This document shows positions 8,075-17,670 of a stretch of 64,000 nt of DNA, piece after piece. Where the stretch lies: positions 62,001 through 126,000 of the forward strand of contig CAINOB010000098.1 of NCBI GenBank assembly GCA_903851365.1. Direction: 5' to 3'. Numbering within the stretch: position 1 is the stretch's first letter; every line of letters begins with the position of its first letter. Source of the stretch: an uncultured Bacteroidota bacterium. GTDB lineage: Bacteria > Bacteroidota > Bacteroidia > Bacteroidales > UBA12481. The translations under genes and the position numbers were made by a program. The notes beneath the pieces are model-generated. The model made no database searches. It saw nothing but the letters and a program-made list of their open reading frames with translations, and was not told the origin of the DNA.

Positions 8075-10318
8075 ATGAAATCTGTAATTTATAGGGTATT
8101 TCTGCTTGCGTGTAGTATGGTCGGGTTATCCGGAGTGTCGGCGCAGGAAAATGACATCCTGACAAAGACAGCCGCCTATAATGTTGTCTGGTTAACACCA
8201 AGTATAAATTCACTGGGATCGATGCCATTGGGGAATGGTGATATCGGCATGAATGTATGGGTGGAAGGCAATGGCGACCTGTACCTGTATCTCTCAAAAA
8301 CCGATTCATGGAGCGAGAACGGACAATTGCTCAAGCTTGGTAAAATCAGGATAAGTTTAGATTCGAATCCTTTTGCAACCGGAAAGCCATTTCGGCAGGA
8401 GCTGAAACTGACTGATGGGGAGATAGTAATCCGTGCAGGAAAGGCTATGGAAGAAGTCACGATAACCATCAGGGTAGATGCCAATCATCCGGAGGGTATC
8501 ATTCACCTCTCAGCTATGAAGCCTGTTAAGATGAAAGTTGAGCTTCAACCCTGGCGAACCGTGCGCAGGCCGATGGCGAAATCCGACGAATTGGTGAGTG
8601 TTTATGGCATTGAGGGCGCCAACGGAAATCCTGTGTATCAGGAAGCCGATCATTTTATTACTGCAGCGAATAACAGGATAACCTGGTATCATAAAAACGA
8701 CCGGTCGGTATGGAAAGACAATTTACAGAGGCAGGCGCTTGACGAATATGCCAGCCGGGAGAATGATCCTCTTTTTTACCGGACTTTCGGTGCCTGCATC
8801 GAAGGAACAGGATTAAAATCAGAATCAAGTCTAGTATTGACCAGTCAGGGTAAAATTTCGGATTGCACCGTTACCATTTTTCCTTTAACCACCACTGCCA
8901 TCACGGAAAGCGATTTTATTAATCAGCTGAATTATGGCATTGAACGAATTAAGCCAATCTCGCTTGCCACTCTTGAGGCGGCTCATCATGCCTGGTGGGC
9001 CGGTTTCTGGAAAAGGAGCTACATTTTCATCTCGTCAGCCGATACCAAAGCCAACGAGGACGCCAACATCATTACCCGCGGATATATTCTCCAGCGTTAC
9101 ATCAATGCATGCGGTGGCCGCGGTCATTCACCAATCAAGTTTAACGGATCGATTTTCACCGTTGATACCTATGCACGAAAAGAATCGACCGGTTTCGATG
9201 CGGATTTTCGAAAGTGGGGAGGTCCATTCTGGTTTCAGAATACCCGCCTGCCCTACTGGTCGATGCTCGAATCCGGAGATTTTGAAATGATGAAACCGTT
9301 GTTCGATATGTATGTGAAAGACCTGCCGATCAGGCAGCTTGCCACAAAAAAATATTACAATCATACCGGAGCATTTTTCCCGGAAACGATGAATTTCTGG
9401 GGAACTTACACTGATGTTAATTATGGATCAAAAAGAGAGGGCATGCCAAACGGGCTGACCGAAAACACTTATATCCGATATTACTGGACCAGCGGATTGG
9501 AATTGTCGGCGATGATGCTTGATTATTATGATTTCACCCATTCTGCTGCATTTGCCAAAGATACACTCGTACCTTTTGTCACCCAGATACTGGAGTTTTA
9601 CGACAAACACTGGCGCAAGGATATTGAAGGAAAAATTCTTTTTACCCCGGCACAGGCCCTCGAGACCTATCAGACTACAGTTAATCCTACACCGGATGTT
9701 GCAGGATTGCGGTTTGTTACAGCCAAAATGTTGGAATTAAAAACTGTGGACATCAGCCCGGCTATCAGAAAACAATGGGAAAAACTTTTAGCGGCAGTAC
9801 CGGATATACCTGTCCGCCTGATTAACGGTGAAAAAGTCATAGCTCCGGCCGCAATGTCGGCCCAGGAAGCTAACATTGAGAATCCGGGTTTATATGCGGT
9901 TTTTCCATTTCGTATATATGGCGTGCAAAAGCCAGATATCGATTTGGCCATCAGCACTTTTGTAACGCGAAAATTCAGGTCGAACATCGGCTGGCAGCAC
10001 AGTTCAATACAGGCTGCCTATCTTGGTCTGGCCAAAGAAGCCTCTACCCTCCTCCTCGACAAATTCTCCAACAGTGACAAAGAGTGCCGCTTTCCGGCTT
10101 TCTGGGGACCAAACTACGACTGGAGTCCGGATCAGGATCACGGCTCAGTTGCCATGATTGCCTTGCAGCGAATGCTTTTGCAGTATGAAGGGGACAAACT
10201 GATCACCTTTCCGGCATGGCCCGAAGAGTGGGATGTTGAGTTCAGGCTATTTGCAACCGGAAACCGGATTATTGAGGGGACCTCAAAAAATGGCAAGCGC
10301 GAAGACAAGATTCTATAA
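8075..10318 (+). CDS. Secreted DUF5703-type (alpha/alpha)6 glycosidase-like protein
   Basis: 747 residues from the ATG at 8075, which gives a clean signal peptide (MKSVIYRVFLLACSMVGLSGVSAQ). A start 7 codons upstream would fall in the octamer repeat and is rejected. The N-terminal beta domain contains SLGSMPLGNGDIGMNVWVEGNGDLYLYLSK, typical of DUF5703 and GH95-like proteins. The rest looks like a six-hairpin toroid, with GFWKRSYIFIS, RGYILQRYINACGGRG and FWFQNTRLPYWSM. GH95 enzymes are fucosidases/galactosidases, but the substrate here is unknown. The setting after the DUF4091 and UroD-like genes suggests a glycan-use cluster. Confidence 0.83.
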   Translation: MKSVIYRVFLLACSMVGLSGVSAQENDILTKTAAYNVVWLTPSINSLGSMPLGNGDIGMNVWVEGNGDLYLYLSKTDSWSENGQLLKLGKIRISLDSNPFATGKPFRQELKLTDGEIVIRAGKAMEEVTITIRVDANHPEGIIHLSAMKPVKMKVELQPWRTVRRPMAKSDELVSVYGIEGANGNPVYQEADHFITAANNRITWYHKNDRSVWKDNLQRQALDEYASRENDPLFYRTFGACIEGTGLKSESSLVLTSQGKISDCTVTIFPLTTTAITESDFINQLNYGIERIKPISLATLEAAHHAWWAGFWKRSYIFISSADTKANEDANIITRGYILQRYINACGGRGHSPIKFNGSIFTVDTYARKESTGFDADFRKWGGPFWFQNTRLPYWSMLESGDFEMMKPLFDMYVKDLPIRQLATKKYYNHTGAFFPETMNFWGTYTDVNYGSKREGMPNGLTENTYIRYYWTSGLELSAMMLDYYDFTHSAAFAKDTLVPFVTQILEFYDKHWRKDIEGKILFTPAQALETYQTTVNPTPDVAGLRFVTAKMLELKTVDISPAIRKQWEKLLAAVPDIPVRLINGEKVIAPAAMSAQEANIENPGLYAVFPFRIYGVQKPDIDLAISTFVTRKFRSNIGWQHSSIQAAYLGLAKEASTLLLDKFSNSDKECRFPAFWGPNYDWSPDQDHGSVAMIALQRMLLQYEGDKLITFPAWPEEWDVEFRLFATGNRIIEGTSKNGKREDKIL

Positions 10319-10352
10319 TTTCTATCTTTAACGCCGATTTAATTGAAAAAAA

Positions 10353-12833
10353 ATGGGCGTTGGCTTCAGGAAATATCTGACTGTTATGTTTTTGGCTGTG
10401 TCCGGGAGCTTTGCCATGGCGCAGGATTACGACAGCGTCAGAATGGCCCGTTTACCCAGGCTGACCATGCCCATCGGGTTAAAGTCATCTTCTTTGCCCT
10501 ATAAGGTTGATAATTCCCGGACAAAATATTTTCCGCCGATCTTCACTCAATACGGATACAGCTGTAATCAGGCTGCCTCAATAAGTGTTTGTTTTACTTA
10601 TGAATTAAATGCGCTGCGCGATAAGGACGCCCTTTATCAGGAGAACAGGCTTCCCGTATTCTTTACCTGGAACATGATGAACAGAGGCAACACCGATACC
10701 GGTGTTTCCTATTTTGAAAGCTGGGATATGGTCAAGGCGATCGGCAACCCGAACTGGGCCGATTTTGGCACTGACAACATCAACGCCACCCGATGGATGA
10801 GCGGGTATGACAGATATTACCGGGGAATGCAAAACCGCGTGGAAAATGTTTATTCGATAGATGTCAGTGACGAAGCAGGCCTGTTGACATTGAAACATTG
10901 GCTATATGACCATTTGGGAGATCACCTGCCAGGTGGGTTGGCTACCTTTCAGCTTGCCACCCTCGATCTGAAATTCCTTCCGTTACCCGAGGGTACGGAG
11001 GATGCAGGAAAAATCATGATTCCCAATTTCGGATATGCGGTAGGACACGCCATGACCTTCGTTGGCTACAATGATTCAGTGAGATACGACTTTAACAAGG
11101 ATGGCAAATACACCAATGATATCGATACCAATGGCGACGGTATCGTAAACATGGCCGACTGGGAGATTGGCGCACTGATCTGCGTTAACACCTATGGAAC
11201 AGAATGGGGCTCTGAAGGACGGGCTTATGTACCTTACCGGATATTGCCGTTACAACCCGAAAAGGGTGGTATATGGATGAAGTCGGTGGTCGTGGCAAAA
11301 GCGATTAAAAGTTATACGCCTCAGCTGACTTTAAAAACCCGCGTTAGGTATCCCGATCGTTCGAAACTATGGATTACGGCAGGAGTTTCTCAGAATCCGG
11401 ATGCCACAAAGCCTCAGTTTATTCTCGATCAACCCGTATTTCACTATCAGGGAGGTTCATTGCCGATGCAAGGGCAAGGGCCGGCAGATCCCAGCCTCAT
11501 TGAAATCGGAATCGATGCCACTCCCCTGCTTGGCCATATCGAAAGTGGTAAACCTGCGGCCTTCTTTCTTGTAGTTTGCGAACAGGACCCGGCATCTGTC
11601 AGTAGTGGAAATATAGAATATTACTCAATTAATGAATATGGTGGCACCGCGACTGAACATCCCGGTGGCCAGCAAAATGTGCCTATCGATCAGCTGTTTA
11701 TGGCTTTGCCCGTGGTTCTGACACCGACCTTCGATGGGCCATCGATTGGAACCACTCAGCTGCCTGGAGCAACTGCCGGTCAGGACTATCAGATTGATCT
11801 GGAAGCAACTGGCGGTGTGGCACCTTACAAGTGGCAGTGTTTGTCCGATACCTACACCGAGGAGCGATTCGAGGCTCAATTTCCCACGACATTTGAGAAT
11901 AAAGTATCGGATGGGGCGAATTTTGAAAAGAAAACCGTGACCCTGCCATTCGATTTTCCCTATCACGGAAAAATTTATCGCGAAATGACCCTTACAGCAA
12001 AGGGCGGGATCCTATTTGTCCAGAACGATCTTTTTGTACCCTATGGCATGGATCTGAGGGAAATGCAAGGTCTGCACACCGCTATTTTCCCCTTTTACAG
12101 TACAGAATTGCATTATACTGATTACCTCAATGGCATTTATTATGACCCCGACGCTTCGGGCGTCACTGTTTATTGGAATGCATCGCTGGGGAGCAACGGC
12201 CTGCTTTCGGATGCGAATTTTGCCGTTAAACTGTATCCCAACGGAATAATAGAATTCTATTATGGCAATTTTCAGAATAAGTCCACAACACCCTGGCTGA
12301 TAGGTCTGACTGCAGGCAGCAGGGAGCAATCGTATTTTCCAGAAATCAACGCAACGGGCATAACTCCCGGTTTGAATATTCGGTTTCAAACACAAGTGCT
12401 TCCCGAAGATCTGAAAATCAGTGAGAATGGCAAGCTGACCTGCCGGCCACTGCAGCCGGGAAGAGTATGGAACATACCTGTTTCAGTGCAAGATTACCAG
12501 GGCATATCATCCTATCGGGAGCTGACTCTTGCAACAGCAGCGGAGAATACCGGTGGGAATGGCCTTTACACACCTGAAATCATTATCTATCCCAATCCTG
12601 TTGCTGAACGGGCATTTGTGCAGATAGAAAGTACAAAATCCGGAGACATCGACCTGGAAATATTCGATTTAACAGGGAGAGCAGTATTAACCAAGGCTTA
12701 TGCTATAAGGGCAGGAAGAACCACTTTTTCGGTTGATATGAACAGTAAGATGAGTCCCGGGATCTATATTCTTCAGATAACAGGATTAACCACCTTTCGG
12801 TCAAAACTTTATTTAAGTAAACCTGCCGGATAA
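10353..12833 (+). CDS. Papain-like (C1A) protease with T9SS sorting domain
   Basis: 826 residues with signal peptide (cleavage near AMAQ). The papain-type triad is readable: Cys71 in QYGYSCNQAAS, His in GHAMTFVGY (about 232) and Asn in CVNTYGTEWG (about 279). Between His and Asn sits a calcium-loop-like insert, DFNKDGKY...DTNGDGIVNMADWE, resembling dockerin/EF-hand loops. A beta-rich middle includes an Ig-like PGATAGQDYQIDLEATGG segment. The last 80 residues (IIIYPNPVAERAFVQIE...GIYILQI) are a type A T9SS C-terminal domain, so the protein should be exported through the type IX system. Its 3' end overlaps the convergent gene by 25 bases. Confidence 0.88.
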   Translation: MGVGFRKYLTVMFLAVSGSFAMAQDYDSVRMARLPRLTMPIGLKSSSLPYKVDNSRTKYFPPIFTQYGYSCNQAASISVCFTYELNALRDKDALYQENRLPVFFTWNMMNRGNTDTGVSYFESWDMVKAIGNPNWADFGTDNINATRWMSGYDRYYRGMQNRVENVYSIDVSDEAGLLTLKHWLYDHLGDHLPGGLATFQLATLDLKFLPLPEGTEDAGKIMIPNFGYAVGHAMTFVGYNDSVRYDFNKDGKYTNDIDTNGDGIVNMADWEIGALICVNTYGTEWGSEGRAYVPYRILPLQPEKGGIWMKSVVVAKAIKSYTPQLTLKTRVRYPDRSKLWITAGVSQNPDATKPQFILDQPVFHYQGGSLPMQGQGPADPSLIEIGIDATPLLGHIESGKPAAFFLVVCEQDPASVSSGNIEYYSINEYGGTATEHPGGQQNVPIDQLFMALPVVLTPTFDGPSIGTTQLPGATAGQDYQIDLEATGGVAPYKWQCLSDTYTEERFEAQFPTTFENKVSDGANFEKKTVTLPFDFPYHGKIYREMTLTAKGGILFVQNDLFVPYGMDLREMQGLHTAIFPFYSTELHYTDYLNGIYYDPDASGVTVYWNASLGSNGLLSDANFAVKLYPNGIIEFYYGNFQNKSTTPWLIGLTAGSREQSYFPEINATGITPGLNIRFQTQVLPEDLKISENGKLTCRPLQPGRVWNIPVSVQDYQGISSYRELTLATAAENTGGNGLYTPEIIIYPNPVAERAFVQIESTKSGDIDLEIFDLTGRAVLTKAYAIRAGRTTFSVDMNSKMSPGIYILQITGLTTFRSKLYLSKPAG

Positions 12834-15136
12834 AGCCGGTTATTCAAAACCCAGCCTTTGCCGGCCATCACACCGTAAATATCAGTTCCCGCCTTGCGGA
12901 TCAGCAAATCATCAATTGTAATATCCTTTTTAATCTTACCCGGAAACATTGACAGAGCCACTGATTCACCCGCGGCCACAGGTATGTTAAATTCTATCAA
13001 ACCCCAGCTACCATCCAGTTGCTTGAGCCACCGGCTAAGAATACTCCTATCATAACGGGTGACCTTTTGGTTAGCATCAAGGTTTAAAACCTCTAATTCC
13101 ATCCTGGGCATATTATCATCCTTAATATTTTTTACCCAGAAAGAGATGGTAACGTCACCAGGAGCAATGTTTTCAGGCATTTTTTCACTAAAAAACCGGG
13201 TATGAGTTTTCCAGGTCATCACCTTGGTTCCCGGGTTCAGATATCCCGAATCAGCACTCATTCCGGAATAGTTCAGATATAAATAATTCGCTGTCGAATC
13301 AGGCATAGTGAATTTTTTGCCATCGAAAACCGCCGAATGGTCCTTCGATGCGTATAGTGCCCTCGCATGCTCCCCGGCCAGCATACGAAGGGTATCTGGA
13401 GATATCTCGCCAAGATTATACCATTGTGCGGGAGAAGTAATGTGGCGGGTATGCTGAAGGATCAGCTTTTCGCCCGGCCCCAGCTGATCACAGGTGGCTG
13501 AAAGCACCAGGATCGGTTTTGAAGAATGCAGGTCATTCAGAATTGCCGGCACCCGGTAAGGCTCCCAAATCAGCTCAAGGGCTTTATAGGTTTGAGAAAG
13601 TGAAGTACGGCCCATCAGTACTGCATGAGTGGGCAGGCCGGTTTTTAATGAAACATTGAATACCTCCGCATCAATACCACAGGCTGCTTCCAGCCATATA
13701 TTCTCAGATCCGATATGAAAATAGGGCAATGTAAGTATCGATTGGTATTTCGATGATTCAATTTGCTTGACCCAGTCATCGGATGGCAGGGTATTTTTGA
13801 AATCAATAAATTCCGGATTCTTTTTGTTGAGAAACGGATAGATGAATTTCATATTTAAATGGGCTTCGGTCAGCAGGATCAGGAACGTGAACGACAGGAG
13901 CAACAATTGCATGATTTTCTTTTTCCTGGTCCGGGAATAATTCCAGATAGAATAAACGGCCAGAATATTCATACCGTAATAGAAAACCCAGGCAAAGCGG
14001 CCGAGTCCGCGAATTTGTCGAATCGGCCCGATATAATCAACGATACCTTCCAGCCCAAAGATAAAAGGGACACCAAATGAATAGAGCAGAATCAGGAAAG
14101 TTCCCCAGAAAAGATAGGTCAGGAATAAGTTATTATCGTACATCCAACCCGTACGAAATCTTCCTTTCACCAGCCGTGGAATCACCCTGCCGAAAAAGAT
14201 GGCGCAGCCTATGGTTGCAACAGCGCCGATGTAGGCAAACCCTTCCCAGTTGATATAATTATAATGGATAATCTTATGCAGAAAGGCGCCGTAATGGCGG
14301 TCGGCCGGAAGAAAAACACTTTCGGCGTAGGCACGGTAATAAAGAAAACCATAGGGATATTGTCCCCGGTCCAAGGCATTTGAAGAAATATGCGCCAACC
14401 ACTGGATAATAATTACCGGCACAATTAACTGGATAAGAAGGTGAGGCAGCCACGTTTTCCACTTACCGAAAGTTTCCGGCCTGGTAAAAGCAAAAAACAA
14501 CCAGAAAAGGAAAATCAGCATACCCAGAAAAGCGATAAAATACATGTGCGTGGCACCTGACCACAAAATCAGGCAGCCCATGACGATGCTGTATTTATAT
14601 TCCGGTTTCCGCGAAAATTTCAGCAACAGATATATGGCCATCGGAATGACAAAAATGTAGGAAAGCGAGAAATGCGCTCCCATCCTTCCGATCTGCGGCG
14701 AGAGCATGGAAATCCCGATTCCGGCAAGTATGCTAACTACCACTGGCAGCCCGAGCTCAACCAGTATGAGGTATAAGAATAATGCTGCCAGAATTATCGA
14801 TAAAAGCAGGGCACCGTTCCAAACACCGATCGTATAATCATAAAGTCGTGGAAAGGCCTTGCATGCGACGCGCATGGTTTCACTCAGGAAGGGCTGATTA
14901 TCAGTAAAAAAGATCGATTCCCCATAAGGATAATTCATCCCTTGGAAACGCAATTCCGTTGAGTCCTCCTTAATATGGTACAGATAACAATAATAGGATT
15001 TCAGGCCATCGCCACCGCTTGCGAACAAGGTAGTATTCAGGTTTTTTACAACCGGTGCGAAATAGAGAAAAATTAATATTCCACTGATCAGAACAGTGGC
15101 AATCCATCCGATTTTTACTGACAGCTTACGGTCCAT
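12809..15136 (-). CDS. Polytopic membrane protein, GT-C-like
   Basis: 775 residues. The N-terminal two thirds hold roughly ten to twelve hydrophobic segments, and a long soluble C-terminal region follows (about 440-775). The first periplasmic loop contains GDGLKSYYCYLYHI and FTDNQPFLSE, with acidic residues where GT-C glycosyltransferases place catalytic Asp. It is transcribed with the GtrB-like gene (1 base apart), as expected for a flippase/transferase partner that uses the polyprenyl-phosphate sugar made by GtrB. The family was not recognised with certainty; a lipid-linked glycosyltransferase acting at the outer face of the inner membrane is the best guess. Confidence 0.7.
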   Translation of the reverse strand: MDRKLSVKIGWIATVLISGILIFLYFAPVVKNLNTTLFASGGDGLKSYYCYLYHIKEDSTELRFQGMNYPYGESIFFTDNQPFLSETMRVACKAFPRLYDYTIGVWNGALLLSIILAALFLYLILVELGLPVVVSILAGIGISMLSPQIGRMGAHFSLSYIFVIPMAIYLLLKFSRKPEYKYSIVMGCLILWSGATHMYFIAFLGMLIFLFWLFFAFTRPETFGKWKTWLPHLLIQLIVPVIIIQWLAHISSNALDRGQYPYGFLYYRAYAESVFLPADRHYGAFLHKIIHYNYINWEGFAYIGAVATIGCAIFFGRVIPRLVKGRFRTGWMYDNNLFLTYLFWGTFLILLYSFGVPFIFGLEGIVDYIGPIRQIRGLGRFAWVFYYGMNILAVYSIWNYSRTRKKKIMQLLLLSFTFLILLTEAHLNMKFIYPFLNKKNPEFIDFKNTLPSDDWVKQIESSKYQSILTLPYFHIGSENIWLEAACGIDAEVFNVSLKTGLPTHAVLMGRTSLSQTYKALELIWEPYRVPAILNDLHSSKPILVLSATCDQLGPGEKLILQHTRHITSPAQWYNLGEISPDTLRMLAGEHARALYASKDHSAVFDGKKFTMPDSTANYLYLNYSGMSADSGYLNPGTKVMTWKTHTRFFSEKMPENIAPGDVTISFWVKNIKDDNMPRMELEVLNLDANQKVTRYDRSILSRWLKQLDGSWGLIEFNIPVAAGESVALSMFPGKIKKDITIDDLLIRKAGTDIYGVMAGKGWVLNNRLYPAGLLK

Positions 15137-15137
15137 A

Positions 15138-16076
15138 TTAACTTTGAGGCTCCCGGGTATTATCTTTTATGAAAAACAACGGCCGGTTTTTGGATTCATT
15201 ATAGATCCGGGCAATATATTCGCCGATAATCCCCATGCAAAGTAACTGAACACCGCCAAGAAGCACCACCACTGCAATCAGAGAGGTCCAACCTGGAGAA
15301 GTATGGCCTGTGATGAACGCAACCAGTGCATACGCCACATACAGCAGGCCCAATAAAGTTGTCAGAATTCCGAGGTAGGCTGATATTCGCAGTGGCTTGC
15401 TCGAGAAAGCAGTAATCCCGTCGAGACCAAGTCTCATCATCCTTTTCAGTGTGTAATTGGTTTTCCCCTGTGTGCGCGGAGGAGCCACATAAGAAAGGAT
15501 TCCCTGTTTAAAACCCATCCAAACCACCAGTCCTCGGTTAAAACGATCCTTCTCGGGAAAAGCAAGGAACGCATCCAGTGCACGGCGCGTGAAAAGACGG
15601 AAATCTGCAGATCCGGGCTCCAGCTTTACATCGCTCAACCGATTAAGTAAAGCATAGAAAGTGGAGGACGACCATCTCTTAAATCGTCCTGTTCCCTGAT
15701 GCTCCATTCGTTTTGTATTGACAATATCGTAGCCTTCAGCCTGCATTTCCAGTAATTTCGGTATCAGTTCGGGCGGGTGCTGAAGGTCAGCATCGAGAGT
15801 GATAACTAATTCCCCCTGTGCTTCATTTAATCCGGCGATCAGGGCAATCTGCTGCCCGAAATTCCTCGACAGGGAAATGCCAATTATTCTAGTATCCTGA
15901 CTGGCAAAAGTCTTTATTATCTGGAAAGTACTGTCCAGGCTGCCATCATCAACAAGAATAATTTCCCAGGATTTACCGAGACTTTCAAGGGTAGCTTTTA
16001 GCCTGACAAGCAACTCATTTATGTTGCCTTCTTCATTCAATAAAGGAATGACCAATGAGATTTCGGTTGATTTCAT
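15138..16076 (-). CDS. GtrB-type polyprenyl-phosphate glycosyltransferase (GT2)
   Basis: 312 residues. The GT2 fold opens with SLVIPLLNEEGNINELL, followed by EIILVDDGSLDST and the metal-binding LDADLQHPPE. The QGKTNYTLKRM segment and two C-terminal membrane helices (about 228-290) are typical of the DPM1/GtrB/ArnC branch, which moves a sugar from a nucleotide donor to undecaprenyl phosphate on the cytoplasmic face. It is the first gene of a two-gene operon with the GT-C-like protein. A TAnnTTTG box lies 19 bases upstream of its start. The sugar is not predictable. Confidence 0.9.
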   Translation of the reverse strand: MKSTEISLVIPLLNEEGNINELLVRLKATLESLGKSWEIILVDDGSLDSTFQIIKTFASQDTRIIGISLSRNFGQQIALIAGLNEAQGELVITLDADLQHPPELIPKLLEMQAEGYDIVNTKRMEHQGTGRFKRWSSSTFYALLNRLSDVKLEPGSADFRLFTRRALDAFLAFPEKDRFNRGLVVWMGFKQGILSYVAPPRTQGKTNYTLKRMMRLGLDGITAFSSKPLRISAYLGILTTLLGLLYVAYALVAFITGHTSPGWTSLIAVVVLLGGVQLLCMGIIGEYIARIYNESKNRPLFFIKDNTREPQS

Positions 16077-16094
16077 GAGGCGTTAGTGTTGGAC

Positions 16095-16102
16095 CAAAGG
16101 TA
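16095..16102 (-). promoter_or_regulatory. Candidate -7 box of the gtrB-like operon
   Basis: TACCTTTG on the minus strand matches TAnnTTTG and would give a 5' leader of about 12 bases before the start at 16076. Confidence 0.5.
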
Positions 16103-16210
16103 CCTTTTCGGCCCAAAATTCCATAAGGTCCCGAAAAAAATGGTGCATTGCGGATAATTTGTGAAATAAGTGGTAATTTTATGCATCCCCCATGCACTTA
16201 GGTCGCAATT

Positions 16211-16250
16211 CGAAGAAGAAGATCGGTAGACGAAGAAGAAGATCGAAAAA
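16211..16250. repeat. 20-bp direct repeat abutting a start codon
   Basis: The 15-mer CGAAGAAGAAGATCG occurs at 16211-16225 and again at 16231-16245 with a 20-bp period. The second copy ends 4 bases before the ATG of the lipoprotein gene at 16250, so the repeat occupies its ribosome-binding region and supplies GAAGAAGA purine stretches. Confidence 0.8.
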
Positions 16251-16678
16251 TGAAACTTTCTTATATTTTAATTCTGGTGGGATTGCTCCTGTTCGGCTGT
16301 GGCAAGGATGATATACCTGGTACGGGAGACATAAAGGCAACTCCAACAGGTACATTAAGGGTGATATTTAAAATTTCGCATCCCTGGATCCCGGTCGACC
16401 GCATTGTCAGGTCGGAGCTTCATGTGGCGAAGGATGGGATGGAGATCTACCGGGGACACTACATCCAGTCGGCTAATGTTACCAGCTTTCAGGATGTTTA
16501 CTTCTTTTACCTCGAGCCCGGCACCTATTATTATGAAGCAGCGATTGCCTGCATCTGCGGCGGCGACAGCTGCTCGGCCGGTGGTTTCCCCGGCAACCAA
16601 TGGGGTGGCAAACATACCATGGGAAAGTTCACGATCGTTGAAGATGAAGTAACGCAGGTAACACCGACTTTCCAATGA
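16250..16678 (+). CDS. Small lipoprotein of unknown function
   Basis: 142 residues with lipobox LLLFGC (Cys17). The mature part looks like a single beta-sandwich (TLRVIFKISHPWIPVDRIV, then EPGTYYYEAAIACICGGDSCSAGG), with a Cys-rich loop near residues 101-109. It is the first of three genes joined head to tail: its stop codon overlaps the next start in ATGA. Gene order with DUF4249 and a PKD/FISUMP lipoprotein points to a surface lipoprotein module. No family was recognised. Confidence 0.8.
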   Translation: MKLSYILILVGLLLFGCGKDDIPGTGDIKATPTGTLRVIFKISHPWIPVDRIVRSELHVAKDGMEIYRGHYIQSANVTSFQDVYFFYLEPGTYYYEAAIACICGGDSCSAGGFPGNQWGGKHTMGKFTIVEDEVTQVTPTFQ

Positions 16679-17670
16679 GAAATTCGCTCTTTGCGGCACT
16701 CATCCTGACAATCATTTTCACCGGTTGTGAAACGGAAATTAATGTAATTGCTCCTGCCGATCCCACTCCTGTTGTGTATTGTATCCTTAATCAGGACAGC
16801 ACGATGCAATATCTCCGGCTATCAAAATCCTATATTGTTGACGATGCCACAATCCCTCCCGGCAGCTCCGACAGTCTTCTTTTTGCCCGTGCAACAAAGG
16901 TGGCTGTTGAAGAAGTGATCAATGGAAAAGTTACTCGAAGAGCCTATTTTACGCCGATGGATATTCGCAAGGACAGCGGATTCTTTCCCCGGGAAAATTG
17001 GGTTTATCGCGCTGAATTTACGGTCAAGCCCGAAACCGATTACAGGCTGGTGATCTATCTGGATAATACCGATAAGATAATTTATTCAACCTGCTATACC
17101 GTTGGCGATTTCCAGATTGTCAATCCGGTTTATCCGGAGGTCAGGTACATACATATGCTGCCCGACCATAACCTGACTTTCTATTGGACAAAAAGTCTAA
17201 ACGCAGCGATTTACCAACTGGGATTCGTCATGCATTATATGGAAATAAGTGAATCTGAGGCCGTTGAAAAGGAAATCCTGATTCCCTTACGGTCGATCTT
17301 TTATCTGCAACCTAACGATAACCTATTCTCCTATCCTATTAACAGCGTGAATTTTTATAGTTACCTGGCTCAAAAAATGACTGTTAATCCAGGGTTGTTG
17401 CGCCAGTGTCTGAAAATTGATGCCGTGATTATCAGCGGTGGTGAGGAGCTTGGATATTTTATGCAGATCCAGCAAAACGGCCAAACTTTCAGCCTGATGG
17501 ATTATACAAATATTCAAAACGGAATTGGAATTTTTTCATCACAGGTAGTCAGAAGAATTAATGGATTCAGCCTGACTGAACAGTCAGTTGATACACTGGC
17601 GTATGGACAGTTTACAAACAGCTTGAATTTCGTGGACCGGACCGGAACCAGGAGAGGAGGCCCACATTGA
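16675..17670 (+). CDS. DUF4249 lipoprotein
   Basis: 331 residues. The lipobox IIFTGC is followed by ETEINVIAPADPTPVVYCILNQDS, which matches the start of DUF4249 proteins (usually 270-400 residues, Bacteroidota-specific, often next to TonB-dependent receptors). The beta-sandwich pattern continues through RAYFTPMDIRKDSGFFPRENWVYRAEF. No receptor gene is adjacent here. The start overlaps the preceding stop by 4 bases and its TGA overlaps the next ATG by 1 base. The function of DUF4249 is unknown. Confidence 0.85.
   Translation: MRNSLFAALILTIIFTGCETEINVIAPADPTPVVYCILNQDSTMQYLRLSKSYIVDDATIPPGSSDSLLFARATKVAVEEVINGKVTRRAYFTPMDIRKDSGFFPRENWVYRAEFTVKPETDYRLVIYLDNTDKIIYSTCYTVGDFQIVNPVYPEVRYIHMLPDHNLTFYWTKSLNAAIYQLGFVMHYMEISESEAVEKEILIPLRSIFYLQPNDNLFSYPINSVNFYSYLAQKMTVNPGLLRQCLKIDAVIISGGEELGYFMQIQQNGQTFSLMDYTNIQNGIGIFSSQVVRRINGFSLTEQSVDTLAYGQFTNSLNFVDRTGTRRGGPH

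Noticed and set aside
7692-8309. 205-codon minus-strand frame across two plus-strand genes
   Set aside because: Overlaps the end of the UroD-family gene and the start of the DUF5703-type gene; no recognisable domain.
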